NCBI GenBank assembly: GCA_944548615.1 | Contig: OX155963.1 | Coordinates: 21,886,431 to 21,950,430, forward strand | Direction of reading: 5' to 3' | Source: Micropterix aruncella | Lineage: Eukaryota; Arthropoda; Insecta; Lepidoptera; Micropterigidae | DNA length: 64,000 nt | Shown here: one piece after another, positions 45,449 to 57,080 of the stretch | How positions within the stretch are numbered: the stretch's first letter is position 1 | Layout of the letters: every line of letters begins with the position of its first letter | Notes under the pieces: generated by a model | The model's input: the letters and a program-made list of their open reading frames with translations, nothing else | Databases searched by the model: none | Told to the model about the DNA's origin: nothing | Made by a program: the position numbers and the translations under genes

Positions 45449-46810
45449 TCGTTGCGCTTATGCACAACGTATTTCCTTGCTGTGGAAAATTGTAAAACCA
45501 TTTTAAACGATCATTATCCAATTATATCTTCCAGTCCTATAGGCAAATACCTTTAGCCATATCCTCCATCTGCGGCTTATCGCCGTCCTGCAAATCTTAG
45601 AAATATATTACCCCCATATCATAATAACCTTTCCTAGCTCAAATCCATGCAAACGGATCCGTTGAAAAACGTGCTCAATTCATGTTCCATTGACCGAGTT
45701 TTCGAGCCCTAATAACGGCGAAACTTATGCAATTCCAATGCATGCTAAACCTCGCAAAACTGCATTTATCATTTACAATGCAAGTTTTGCGATGCATCGG
45801 GGTGAGCAGGAATAAAATGAGTCCCTGCATCGACAATCAACGCTCCTCGGTAAATATCCCATGTCTAACCTACTAATTTCTTTACATGTGGGTACTCACA
45901 ACTAGAGTTTTGATGACGGTTTTGATGTGAACATAATCAAATCATTCCTTTACAAAAGACCCGAAACCATACTAAAAATGTTTGTGGCAGTTTAATCATA
46001 TTTAAGTAGGCCAATTTAAGATGTTAAGATCACCCTTCAAGATACCTGAAATAGTATTTCAAATAATGTGACTTCAAGACTCCCTCGCCGAAAAAGAAAG
46101 AAGAGATAAAAAATGAAGAAGTAAATAAAAACCAGCAAAAGCAAATGCGTTTTCCGCACTATGCGAGACATACACAAGCACAGTTTGACTAGATTAACCG
46201 ACTCGATTACATTAAGTACGTTTTTTGGGACATTATTATGACATGGCGATATTTGGGCAGGTCAAGTAATGGGCCTCAATATATAGAATTCTCACACATC
46301 TCAAGAGGCATGTCGTGTGCCGCCATCGGGTTTTACTTGGGCGGACATACGAGTGGACGGTGGCGCCTGGTACTTCACCATGAATGGCACACGATATAGC
46401 TTCTAGCTTCTAGTTTTATAGCTTCCATGGCCACATATTTTGCAAATTACAATACGCATGCGTTTTAATTGGATAGTTTCAGTCATATTAGGGCTCACGA
46501 ATTCGACTGCAGAAAGAAGGATCAAGCAAGTTTAGCAGTGGCTGCGATTGCAGGCAAACACGCTTGGCGGTGGCGATGATAGCTCCACGGGAGACAGAGA
46601 GGACATGTCTGTAAAACATATCTGTTACATCCAACTTTAAAGTATTTTCCCGCCTAAAATCCTCATCCTAATACTAACAGTGACAGCTTCGACCGCTATT
46701 TATCTTCTTACCACTGAAGAATCAGCCACGGCCTCCGAAACGTCTGGAAATTTTACAACCATTGATTATACATATATAGCGTATTAGATTGCTTAACGTC
46801 GTTCTATAAT
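45449..46810. other. unassigned sequence
   Basis: Nothing recognised. Confidence 0.4.
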
Positions 46811-47114
46811 TTGTCAATTAGGATTTTACAACAAAACGCAATGGGTAGATAGCACCAATAGTTTCAATAATTGATTAATATTCTCTTATTATGCTCAATA
46901 TGGCGACTTTCGTAGTATAACAGTATGGCGGCGAACTGAAGATGGCGCTCTAAACACACTATATGGCACAAAATATTAATATAATCACGAACGAATTTTT
47001 GAATCTTAGCTCTTTTTATTTTAATATTATTTACATAAAGATGTCAATTTTTAATTTGGAATACAGGTTTCAATACGCAATATTTACTATACAATTCTAT
47101 ACTAATAATAAATA

Positions 47115-48003
47115 CAAACGGAGCTGCCATGGAATTCACCGACCGGAGTCGGGCCCATCATAATACTATTTTTTACACTTCTGGGGGGTGAGCAGTGGAT
47201 TCCGGACTTACGAACCGGCTGTGGTAGGTTTAGGACAGCTGTCTTGCCACATGTGAGCGTTCACCTTGCAACCCATTCACTCCCCCTTCGAAGCCATAGA
47301 ATTTGAGATGCGCAAATCGCAGTTTTAGATAATTTTTCTAAGAAAGAGTTGATTATTTTTCTGGAAAGGCCAAGATCTTTAAAGAGGTGAAATAGAGATT
47401 TAGCTGGCAGGCCACGAGCGCCAACTTCCACCGCGTGAAGGTGAACAGTGAAGCCGTTCCGGGTTACGGCATTTGCAAGATCATGGTATTTATTTAATTT
47501 GTACTCGTGGTCTTTTGGGATATTTGATTCCCATGGAACAGTTAATTCTACAATAAGAGCCACCTTCCGAGATAGAGAGTAAAGAGTTATATCTGGACGG
47601 AGGGCTGTGCATCCGAGACTTTCAGGGAATTTATACTGCTTAGAGACCGAATCAACCTCCAGAATCCAATCTGTAGCTTTCTCGATTATTGAGAAAGGTT
47701 TTGTAGTTAAATGTTTTTTGCCTTTAGAGCCATCCCGCACAAACTGTATTGGGGGTTTGGAGGATACTGTCAAACCCTTGTTGGCACGAGCCACTGAGAG
47801 ACTAATTACCTCGCGAATAACAGCGAGAACTTTGTCATGGCGGTAAGTGTACTGTCCTTGATCTAAGGCCACCTTGCAGCCAGCTAGAATGTGTCTAGCT
47901 GTGCAAGGGGTATTGCTACAGAGGGGACAAGAACTATCCTCGGCAAAGCTCCAACGAGCGAGGTTACTGGGGTCTGGAAGTGTATGCTGAAAGGCCTATG
48001 CTA
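47115..48003 (-). mobile_element. non-LTR retrotransposon 3' end with RLE domain
   Basis: The minus-strand insertion in repeat F carries a CCHC motif and a restriction-like endonuclease, the C-terminal layout of R2, R4/Dong, NeSL and related early-branching non-LTR elements. The upstream reverse transcriptase is missing (5' truncation at about 48003). About 150 bases of 3' untranslated sequence follow the stop. The other F copy, at about 58075-58115, has no such insert. Confidence 0.65.
47261..47995 (-). CDS. CCHC plus restriction-like endonuclease ORF fragment
   Basis: The frame is open from a TAG at about 47998 to a stop at 47261, about 244 residues, with no internal stop. It starts AFQHTLPDPSNLARWSF. 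A zinc knuckle CPLCSNTPCTARHILAGC follows at about residues 24-41, then YTYRHDKVLAVIREVI. The endonuclease core is RPDITLYSLSRKVALIVELT (PD, 13 or so residues, then E-x-T) and HEYKLNKYHDLA supplies the basic residue. This is the PD-(D/E)xK-like nuclease that nicks the target in these elements. There is no plausible ATG; a GTG at 47872 is internal to the domain. Uninterrupted though lacking its RT, so it is a fairly young truncated copy. Domestication is possible but unsupported. Confidence 0.7.
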   Translation of the reverse strand, partial: AFQHTLPDPSNLARWSFAEDSSCPLCSNTPCTARHILAGCKVALDQGQYTYRHDKVLAVIREVISLSVARANKGLTVSSKPPIQFVRDGSKGKKHLTTKPFSIIEKATDWILEVDSVSKQYKFPESLGCTALRPDITLYSLSRKVALIVELTVPWESNIPKDHEYKLNKYHDLANAVTRNGFTVHLHAVEVGARGLPAKSLFHLFKDLGLSRKIINSFLEKLSKTAICASQILWLRRGSEWVAR

Positions 48004-48128
48004 ATAAAATCTCTCCGTATTATTCCTGTGACGTAATCCGCCCATATAAGGAATCTGATAAATATCACTAATAATTGAATGTCATTATTGTTATCATTAG
48101 TTAAACTATTACACTGCTATTCCGTCAA

Positions 48129-48717
48129 CCAAGGCTGGTATAACGATATGTGATTATTTATTCAGCCGTGAGATGAGCATGAGCGTAGAAAACAATGACA
48201 ATCCACTATCTAGCTCCGCCAACTAGCCCGCGAGAGACTATTACCGTCTGGCACCGGGTAGTTAACACAGCGGGCAGACCAAGCGCCCTCGCTACCAGCT
48301 ATGGCCAGATTTCTCCAGCCTCCCGACTGGTTACAGGTTCGAGGTCGCTTGCGCAATTCTCTCCCTTACGTAGCGGTGATACGGTGTCTACCCGGCTCTT
48401 TAGCCGGTATCGGGTAGCCGATTGATCGTTTCAAGAGCAGTTGTCGCAAGGTTAACAACCGCCCCCGATCTATAGGAAACAAAGCTGTTTCCAGACTCCC
48501 CCGGTTATGTCGAAATCCACAGTCGATTGACTGACGTCGCACCATGCGCAAATCGTCCAGGAGCGCCCGAAGGACGATTCTTAGGCCCACAGACACAGAG
48601 TCCTACCCGGGCTCACATTTCTGCTTGGAGGCTACGGGATGGGTGCTGACCTGTGAGTTCTAAACACATGGGTCCTAATGGCCTTTCTGCACTGGGCCCA
48701 TTAGGTCCCGAAATCGA
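48129..48717 (-). mobile_element. family A copy A7
   Basis: Antisense copy, from ccaaggctggtataacgata to ctgggcccattaggtcccg. The last roughly 45 bases of the family 3' end (gtcgactacaacgggcgaac) are missing, unlike other copies. Same subgroup as A3. Repeat F copy 2 lacks it (58215-58245). Confidence 0.75.
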
Positions 48718-48776
48718 CTAGTCCTTTATTAAAAACCGTTAATTATAAATGTTATTATAGATGGCTAAATAGCGTC

Positions 48777-48975
48777 CCTAGCCACGTAGACACCGGTTCT
48801 GCTCGAGGTTACCAATGTTAAGCAAAGTTGGGGGCGGTCAATTCTTATATGGGTGACCGCCTGGGTGTTTGATTGACTGCGTAATGCTATACATGCCCAC
48901 CTAGACGATGTCGTCGATAGGCAACAAGGCGGGTTCCACGAAAAGGCACCAGGCTCGTGGGTAAAAAAAAACCTA
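48777..48975 (+). repeat. 5S rRNA-derived element or pseudogene
   Basis: 48789-48875 follows eukaryotic 5S rRNA: caccggttct, accaatgttaagcaaagttg (box A region), ggggcggtca, then atatgggtgaccgcctgggt (box C region). It continues about 95 bases beyond the 5S-like part and ends gtgggtaaaaaaaaacct. The A-rich end and extra 3' body suggest a SINE3-type (5S-headed) retroposon. It sits inside repeat F, and copy 2 (58290-58305) lacks it. It is not a functional 5S gene, because the first 40 or so bases are unlike 5S. Confidence 0.75.
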
Positions 48976-49170
48976 TTAGTTTCGCAGTCAATGTTATTAG
49001 CGCCACCTGCATTTCACCGGCGAAGAGGGGTTGCCAAATCGTAATATGGAGCTGAGTAATCTAATACCATATATAATCAATGGTACAACCTTTACCAGCC
49101 TTTACTTACCTACATTACAAGCATCAATGCAACCAAAATCATTTTTTCGATTATATAACGTTATACCATA

Positions 49171-50506
49171 TGTGTAAGTACATAGGTAAGTATGTATTGT
49201 ATACTATTTCGTACGTTTAGACGTCTCTAATGCGTTAAAATAGTTAATTCGACCGGAAATATCAAAATAGTTTTACATTAACCGCTGGTATGCTAATACC
49301 ACCGATCGATGGTTTTTACGTTGCAACAACTCGTGGGCGGCCGATCTCCGTATTTATTCAATTATATATGCGAAAAAAGTCGCCTTCATTGAATAAGCCA
49401 CCACTATACATTAGTTTGCGTGCCCTAACACCCCCTACAAAAAAACGAGGGTTTAAACATGTCGTCGTTAGTTTGATTCCCATGGCTGCTTTTCTAAGGG
49501 TTAATGAACATGTTTACTGCCATTTTCTTCCAATATTTAACGACGATTGGTTACTGGCGACGATGTGAAGCGGGTGAGGTTTCTACCGGAGCTTCGTAGG
49601 AGTATCTACGAACACTCGCTCGTGCAGTGCGTCGCTTGCCACACCATTATGGACACCCAGTCAACGCCGGGGTCACCTACAAAAAGTTTCGCGTAAACGT
49701 CCCGATTTAAAATACAAATGAAACATAATCCCATTAAAATTAATCGAAACAAAATGCCACTAAAATCAAGCACCAGTCAAAAACAAACAATCTGACCTAA
49801 TTATTTTTTTAAATAATACATGGCAACACCACTTTTCCGACTGTGCCGCCAGTTCCGAGTTCCGACAAGAACCGCCTTGGGGCGACATCTTCAATCTTGT
49901 ACGCAAACAGTGCCACACACAAAAAACTACGAACGAAACGGATAAAAAAATCGAAACTCGTTTGTAGCGGGATTTATTTTTCGAGATACGTACGAAAGTA
50001 AATTGATTGATAATAAATGTGGACTGATAAGTTCGACTTCTGCGGTGTGCAATTGCTCATTCACATATACAGCGCTTTTGATGTAAATATTTATGAATTT
50101 TAGTATCATCAATGTTGACGTTTGATCTAGTTAGGTTATCGTATTTTATTTTTATTAAAAATAATAACAAGATGTATATTTTGCTTCGACCAGCGCCATC
50201 TTTCGGAACCCCGCAGAACTTTTACGAAGCTTTTCCTCCATAGCGAAACACGACGTTAGCTTTCATGTAGTGCGATGTGATTCCGCTAGATGTCAGCAAA
50301 CAGAAAAATATTTTACAAATGCGATTACTTAGCATTGCGGCAGATAATTAGATAGTGCTGGTATAACAATGCAGTGTATTTCAAATGCCCAGATACAGAC
50401 AGTTTGGTCCAGTTGGGCATTCGTCTAGAATGATTTGTAAGGGTTGTGTTCATGTTTTCCTTTTTCCTTTACTTTCGTACATTTACTTCTCGGAACTTTG
50501 CAAATA
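49171..50506. other. unassigned sequence
   Basis: No gene recognised. A 92-codon frame at 49290-49568 has ordinary composition but no known motif and no neighbouring exon evidence. Confidence 0.4.
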
Positions 50507-51016
50507 CTGGGCTCGATTGCGTTTCTTCGTGAACTAAAATCGGAAATTAGTCCGTGTGGACGAGACAGGGCAATACGCTAGAGCGGAGTGTGAGATGACC
50601 GGTTGTCACTTTTTCGCATTAAAACTGGCCGCCAAGGTCAAATCTTACACCGCACGAATTTATTCGGCTAAATATGCTCGAATTTATTCGGACGCAACAA
50701 TACAAAAGCGAAACGGTGAAATCGGTGGAATCGCACAGTATCAGTCTGGAAGATACATAAGCAGCAATGAAGCTGTATGGAGAGTTCTTTCATTTCACAT
50801 AGGTACCTACCTACAATAACGAAGTCCAGCTGTCATTCAAGTAGCAGTACATCTAGAAAATGAACATCGCGTTTATTGTAGTAGCGATACATAAAGACGT
50901 TGAAATAAACTACACAAATATGCCAGCTAAAAAGCGATCGACCAGCCGAGATAATCTCACACCAATTGCTAGAAATTAGGGACAGAAAGGTGCCGGTTGA
51001 TCGAGGACGTATCCAA

Positions 51017-51053
51017 GGGGGGGGGGGGGGGGGCGGGGGGAGGGGGGAGGGGG
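51017..51053 (+). repeat. poly-G tract with 17-base run
   Basis: 17 G, C, six G, A, six G, A, five G: strongly G-quadruplex-compatible. Confidence 0.9.
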
Positions 51054-51273
51054 ACACAGAGGACGCAAAATTTATTGAGTAAAAAATAAAGTCTAGAAAA
51101 AATTGCGAATCAAGGAGAATCCGCTATTTATGTACCTAGTGTCAGGCACGTATCAGAGGGGGAAGGGGTAGTTGGGATTTAACCCCCCGAAATCCGGCGT
51201 ATTTTCGTTTCATTGTACGGGCTATTTCAAGTTTGGTGCGTGCCGCGCGCATTGTTTCTTGTGTGTTATTTCT

Positions 51274-51289
51274 CCCCCCCCCCCCCCCC
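51274..51289 (+). repeat. poly-C run, 16 bases
   Basis: Uninterrupted C homopolymer, opposite in strand to the poly-G tract 240 bases upstream. Confidence 0.9.
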
Positions 51290-52079
51290 TAAAATGCCCC
51301 CCGCAGAAACTGAATGTCTGCTAAAAGCTAAAATGTTGTACTTCCGATATTTGACCATTTATATTCCTTCTGTCCGTAACGACGACATTATATTTATTAA
51401 AGAAGCGTTCTGCTTCCACGTTTGTTAACTAACAGCGTAGAAGTATCTAACTCTGTAACGCTACTTCAGTACCCCCAGAACATGTTCCTTTATTCCTATT
51501 TACTAATTGAAGCATTAGGCGATGAAAGTGAGTATGCCCATCAATCAGCTTATTTTGGAAAAGTTCTCTGAAAAAAGGTTTTTTTTTTAAAGTTTCGAGT
51601 ACCTAATGTATTTTGTTTTAAGGTGGTGACTTGCAGCCACATATGGGCACAATAACTGACCAATATGAAAGTAGGCTACATTTGTTGTATTTCATCTAAT
51701 GGAAATTTTAGTGAAACTTATTTCAGGTGCGTATTTTTGCATTTTTTCAATTTTCAAGAATTTTTGCATAAATTCGCATCTATTTCGTAAAAACGAAAAT
51801 TTCGTACCTCTACATATACTGAAACATTTTCGATTTAAATAGATATAGGTACATTCCAGTAAAACTTGGGCGATATCCATGCAAATGATCTTTAATGCCA
51901 GTACAAATACAAACAATTATAGATACGATAATTACTATCAAAATTGGATTACAGAAGAATTAAGTTAGCACGTGCGCCTGCTGTTCTGGCCTGTATCGTG
52001 TCCCCAACCCCATTCCACTCTTTCTCGTTTTTATAGCAATGGCGCCAATGGACGATGCCAGATCTTAAATACAATAATA

Positions 52080-52720
52080 AAAAAGTCGGTTGCGTCACCC
52101 CAAGACTTTCCCGGCAAGCAGACAACCCCTGACCAACCCCTCTCCGCTGATAGCAGAAGTAGTATTTTTAGTATTTTGTAGTACCTACAGTGGAACCTCT
52201 CATAAAGAGCATAATTCGTTCCAGGCTCTTACTCGATAAGCGAAACACTCGTTACGCGAAACAATTTTCCCCATACTCGTTATGAGGAATTACTGCAATT
52301 ACTTGTTATAAGAGGTTCTCGTTATGAGAGCTTCCGCTGTATTTCCGTATTATTGAAATGGTATTTTCCAAAAATGATGTAGTATTTTCTTAAATGCGGC
52401 GGTATTTCAATTTATTGCGTCGCTTTTATAAGAGTTATTCAAACCAACGTGATTTCGGTCCAACAATGCATCTAGGTAGGTAACGAATTTCAAGTCTCTA
52501 ACTGCAATATTTCGAGATTGAGCATAACTAGCGCGCCCTCTGGTGGACCGATTTCAACTATAATCTTTTCAACTCTTTCAACGATCGAATGATGCCTGCA
52601 TGCCAAATATTAGCTCAATAGGATTAAGCGTTTGGGCGCTATCGTCCAAGAATACACATAGACACACATACTCACAGACAGACTTCAGTCTGGAAATGGT
52701 ATTAATCATCTCGGGATTTC
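52080..52720 (+). repeat. repeat F/G, third copy
   Basis: aaagtcggttgcgtcacccc, gactttcccggcaag, tagcagaagtagtattttta and aatggtattttccaaaaatg are the reverse complement of 57530-58060. 52440-52720 matches 31930-32200 (gtgatttcggtccaacaatg, tatttcgagattgagca). It lacks the SINE of copy 2 but carries a pogo-like MITE. Confidence 0.7.
52188..52339. mobile_element. pogo-like MITE, 152 bp, TA duplication
   Basis: The left end cagtggaacctctcataa and the reverse complement of the right end, cagcggaagctctcataa, are inverted repeats. TA occurs at 52186-52187 and 52340-52341. CAGTGGAACCTC resembles pogo/Tigger termini. The interior repeats ctcgttatgagg-type segments. The paralogous site at 57590-57600 lacks it. 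Confidence 0.8.
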
Positions 52721-52872
52721 GTGCGGTATTAGATTTACCTGCTTTATCTTCGGTGGATAGGTTTAATGCGGAAAAATGACAACGGTTCATTTCACATTCC
52801 GCTCTGACGTACTGCTCTGTCTCGTTCACATGAACTAATTTCCGATTTTAGTTCAAAAGAAACGCAATCGAG

Positions 52873-55132
52873 CCTAGTATACAATATTATGATGTACGGT
52901 CACTGGACACACCACGTTAAACATCTAACATTAACATACTACATACGTCATTAATACATAACTCTAAAACCACTCGTTATTGAGATGAATCGTTCTAGTA
53001 ATATATGTTCTATATAAAGATATCTTTCCATTGGCATAGGATTTATAGCTATTGGGGAGAAGGAAAGGTGGGCCCAAAATGGCCAGTCTCTTTTTACTAA
53101 CTCATGGCCCAGTATACCAACCAGTAGCTTACCAACCAGTACTCTCGAGCTACAGGGCAATGCGGTAAGATGGTGCAAGGAATGTGGGAAGAGAGGTACG
53201 TCCCGACGAACGCGAACGGTTAACATTACAAGCAGGTAAACGCTGACGATGTTTTCGAGCGTTCTGATATCTGCGTAGGCCGAGTAGCGTAATATCTGGC
53301 GATCATATACGAGCTCTTACGACTCGTGACGTATTCGCTTTGATTAAATTTTTTTTCTAAGGGAAGCTACTGTCTGGGGTATACTGTGCTCATGCCTCAT
53401 GGTATGTTTTATTTTCTTCCCAATTTTTAGCATACCCTTTCTAATTACCGCAAAGGGCACCTTAAAAATTCTGCGCCTTAACCGAGATCCCTAATTATGC
53501 ATATGGCTGACACTTGCGTAACTTACCCGCCATCATCGGCGGGCGCCATTGTGTCATCGCCGCCATTATGGCGTCGCCGAGTCGATGGTGGTGATTAGTG
53601 ACGGCTGATAGGTTTTAATTAATGTTTAATGAAGCATTCGTCGTAGACATATTTATGGCAAACAACCCCTTACTCAGCCATTACTACGAAATACTCGTAA
53701 CGATGTGCTATTAATTAGCTTCATGGGGTGTGCAAATATCACATATGACTACCCTGCTAAAAATAATAGTAATCTGCTCGTTCGTCTGTCTTGTGCTTCG
53801 TGAATGTTCATCTGCTATCGGAGATTAATTATGTACTTTATTTATATTTTTACATTTTATAATACGAACAATAAAATTTACAGTAGAAGGGCTATGATAT
53901 TCTGTAAACATTAGTATAAATTGTGCAGGAGAAACAAACTAAACCATTGGCATTTGCTCATCGCATACCTAACTAAGCAAAAACGCCCTAGCTGCTGATG
54001 CATCTCCGTGAGGTATCGGCAGTTGTGTTTTTTATTCTTTTTTATTATATTTACTTATTGAGTTATTGAATACACACTTGGAGCCCAGGATGTTGTCATA
54101 ATCTAAACAATATTTGGTTTACTCGGATCGGATAATTATTTTGTGAGATATAATCCCGAAAACACTTGTTGAATCCGGAAAGTTAAAAATCATTGGCTTA
54201 CTTTGCGGGTGCGGCGCGTTCGACTTGTCCTGCTGTCACGAATGCCCGAGCGATAGTTACACAAACATTCATCCTTCCACTTTAAAAGTCGCTATTTTAG
54301 CCGAGTTATTAAAGTTTGTTATTACTTCGACTGAAACTGTCACCCATTTAGGTGCGATTATCTCCCCACACAAATATTGGCAATTGCAGAGAAAAATCTA
54401 AATCGTCGTTCAGTAGTTTTTGTTTCAAAAGTTACAAATGGGTGGATTATGAACCATTGCGTAATACGAGTGAGTCAAAGCAATTTGTAAAAGAAGTTCG
54501 TTGAAGATAAATTGTAATAATACGGAAATCTCATTTCACACATGTTTTCCTTTTCGCACGTTCGCCTTTTCCGGAATTTCACAACTCATTACGACGAAAT
54601 TCCCCAGGAGATTGAGTTTCTCTCGTTTAACCCTAGATTAACTGAAATTCCGAAGGCGATTGTTATTAATATTCTAAATATTTAAAGATTTAATGTAGAC
54701 ATGATACAATGTCAAGCATTAAAGGCAAATAAACATTCAATAAAGCAAGAGATCCATTTAAACAGTGGGGTAACTAAAAAAAATAGGCCCCAGTGCAAGA
54801 CTGAACAAGGCCCCTTCCCCTACTTACTTACATTAATTATGGCATATAGGATATTATAAATGTATATCTAGCTACTTTACATATTTATACTGTAGCTAGC
54901 TACATTATAAATCGGCGTATTCGTTTGAGGACATTGCATCGATCATGCATCGAACGCGGGACACGAAGGTTTACAAAGAAACATTGTTGCGGAGAATGTT
55001 CGAAACATTTGTTCCTATATTAAAAGGACGCCTTACTGTTAATTTAATTACTGACATATTTCTCCGTCATTGAATGTTAGTGAGAAATAAATTTAGTGAG
55101 ATTTTTTGTCTGTAGTGAGAGTGTCAGTTTTT
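52873..55132. other. unassigned sequence
   Basis: 52965-53060 resembles 59195-59290 (tattctatataaagatatct / tattctagataaagagatct). Elsewhere nothing is recognised, and no frame has a known motif. Confidence 0.45.
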
Positions 55133-55751
55133 AAGCTATTACATAGCTTTTATCGCGGGCCTAGGCCAGCGCGGCGACCGACTGAAGAAATTTCTTAACG
55201 AAAATTAATGATTTTAAACTGATAATTACGTCTAAACGAGTACCTACTGCTTACGATTCGAAAAATATATATGTTAAACAAGAACATTTTCCTAATATTC
55301 TTAGCTTTGAATATTTTAGATTTTGTGTATATTACATAGTGTAAATAATTTGTGAAATTAGGTCTAACCGAACACAAAAACGACTACTACGCAAATACTA
55401 TCTGGCGTATTATTATGAAACCTGCACCATTTTAAAGATAATTTAATTATCTATCTTTTTATCTGCGATTTTTTTCGAATAATCCGATTTTTTTGCTTTA
55501 TCGAATAAAAAATTCGTGCGCGGCGCTCTATCGGAAGACGTTTAAATTATTCCGAATCATTTGCTACCGCAGCCGCAAATGATTCGGAATAATTTCAACG
55601 TTTTCCGATAGAGCGCAGTTATCTGATGTCAGAAAAAATAAAATAAATAAAATAAATAAAATAAATAAAATAAATAAATAATTATAATTGCATAAGTTGT
55701 TAAAAATGCTATGCAATAGCTTTACCGCGGCAGTCCCCGAGTGCCACACGT
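55133..55751 (+). mobile_element. repeat E, copy 2
   Basis: Same orientation as 39438-40005 and visually nearly identical, including the hairpin. It differs by an expanded (AAATA/AAAT)n tract at 55637-55690, which accounts for most of the 51-base length difference. Confidence 0.85.
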
Positions 55752-55911
55752 TTTTTTTTATTACTTTATTGTGCGAAACCGGTAACACTAAAAAAATACC
55801 CACGTTATATTATTGCAAATGTAACATTTTTTGCATATCTACATATTTAAATTAACTGCTTAATGTCGTATAAAATATTAACAAATACATTTCTAGAATA
55901 GTTTTATAGTT

Positions 55912-56275
55912 TGACATGATATCCTGATACTTCCGATATCCTGATACTGACATGATATCCTGAACCGGGCTTCAAACAGATTTGCAATCTAGAGGGTGCA
56001 GATATTGTATATCGGATTGATATCTCTTGGCGTTACATGATCTCCTGAGACTTTGAATCGGGTTTAAAGTAGATTTGCAATCGAGAGTGTAACATGATGC
56101 AATCGAGATTGTGCTAGTATGGTATATTGGATTAATACCTCCTTGTGTGACATGATATCCTGATACTTCATACCGGCCTTGAAGCAGATTTGTAGTCGAG
56201 AGCGTGCGAGTATTTTTATATCGGATCTGTTGTCGTGACATGATCTCCTGATAATTCGAATCGGTTTTGATGTAA
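55912..56275 (+). repeat. degenerate tandem array, ~90-110-bp units
   Basis: Units begin gacatgatatcctgata or variants at about 55913, 55949, 56035, 56148 and 56236. They continue with gggcttcaaacagatttgca, atctagagggtgcag and tatatcggattgatatctc. Spacing varies and one unit is broken. Confidence 0.75.
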
Positions 56276-57080
56276 ACTCTGCAAAGTCGTCGATCAGTTT
56301 TGAGACATCCATTTTTTTCGGCTTCCTTAGCTTCCTGGCAGAATTGGATGGAACGGCAATCCTAGACAGAAGTTCCATTTTGGGTCCTCGTGCGCCAGTT
56401 ATTTACGACAATGCATTAAAAATTTGCATTTTGGTGTTGTCGTACAAACGGAAAAATAGATTATCGAATGAATCTTCGAAATTGGACTTTGCGTTTATGA
56501 GTTTCAAAATTCAAAGCTGGTCGACTTAAGGACTCCTAACTTTTAAATGAATTACCCGATTTGAATTATTCATCGTATGGACACAGTATTCCAGACAGAA
56601 GCTTCTCTTAGAACAAAATTGAAATCGAAGCGAGTTACGTCACGAGTCCTAAGGGCTGGTATATGGCCGCCATATGCCCGCTACTCCGCCGACGCAGATG
56701 TTCAAACGTTAGAAAAATTCGCCAACTTTCCCCCGCGCGTAACGCGAACCAAAGGTCTTCACCGAGACGTATATCTCTACCCACTTCCATCGCACCCTAT
56801 CCCCGCAACGTCCTTGTCGCTCGAGAGTGCGTCTACTGTTCTCTCGGTATACCTACTATGGTATGGATGAACTGCTTAGGAGCTACTATGTACAAAGCAG
56901 TCTGAGCCCAGCGCCCGCGTTTTATTGTACACTAGTTTTAATTTATGGTTTCTTGTACTTTTCCTGATGTATATGCGTCACACAGTCTCGTACTTTTTTG
57001 AACAATCGAAGACTCTTTTTGTTGTCTATGTGCATGTAGTGGCGGCGGCCGTGTGCCGCCCAGCAGTTATGTGTAATTTA
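56276..57080. other. unassigned sequence
   Basis: Short overlapping frames at 56577-56905 in a CpG-richer part; no known domain. Confidence 0.4.

Larger units (their letters stand above)
46811..49170 (+). repeat. repeat F, copy 1, with three insertions
   Basis: Shared with 57301-58445: ttctcttattatgctcaata plus agtatggcggcg near 46880-46935, atacaggtttcaatacg near 47060, ctctccgtattattcctgtg near 48010, and then atgttattatagatggctaa and gaggggttgccaaa near 48750-49035. Between these, the endonuclease retrotransposon end, A7 and the 5S-derived element are absent from the other copy. Confidence 0.6.
50507..52872. mobile_element. region bounded by ~150-bp inverted repeats
   Basis: The left arm is gggctcgattgcgtttcttc, gaactaaaatcggaaattag, acgagacagggcaatacg, gagcggagtgtgagatgac. 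The right arm at 52740-52872 is the reverse complement (ctaatttccgattttagttc, aacgcaatcgagcctagtat). The 2.4 kb between holds G/F repeat, a pogo-like MITE and C/G runs, with no transposase. It may be one composite element or two separate copies in opposite orientation. Confidence 0.5.

Noticed and set aside
47261..47872. Taking the GTG at 47872 as the start of the endonuclease ORF
   Set aside because: The reading frame and the family's CCHC motif extend upstream to about 47995; the GTG codes for an internal valine.
48777..48975. A functional 5S rRNA gene
   Set aside because: The first third lacks 5S similarity, there are changes in the internal region, and a long extra 3' body ends in A-rich sequence.
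49290..49568. 92-codon ORF as a host gene
   Set aside because: No recognisable motif, no splice or neighbouring coding evidence, and its length is within random expectation for this window.
39438..55751. The two direct E copies as LTRs of a large retrovirus-like element
   Set aside because: They do not start TG and end CA, contain a hairpin, are separated by unrelated nested repeats, and no gag-pol or primer-binding site is seen.
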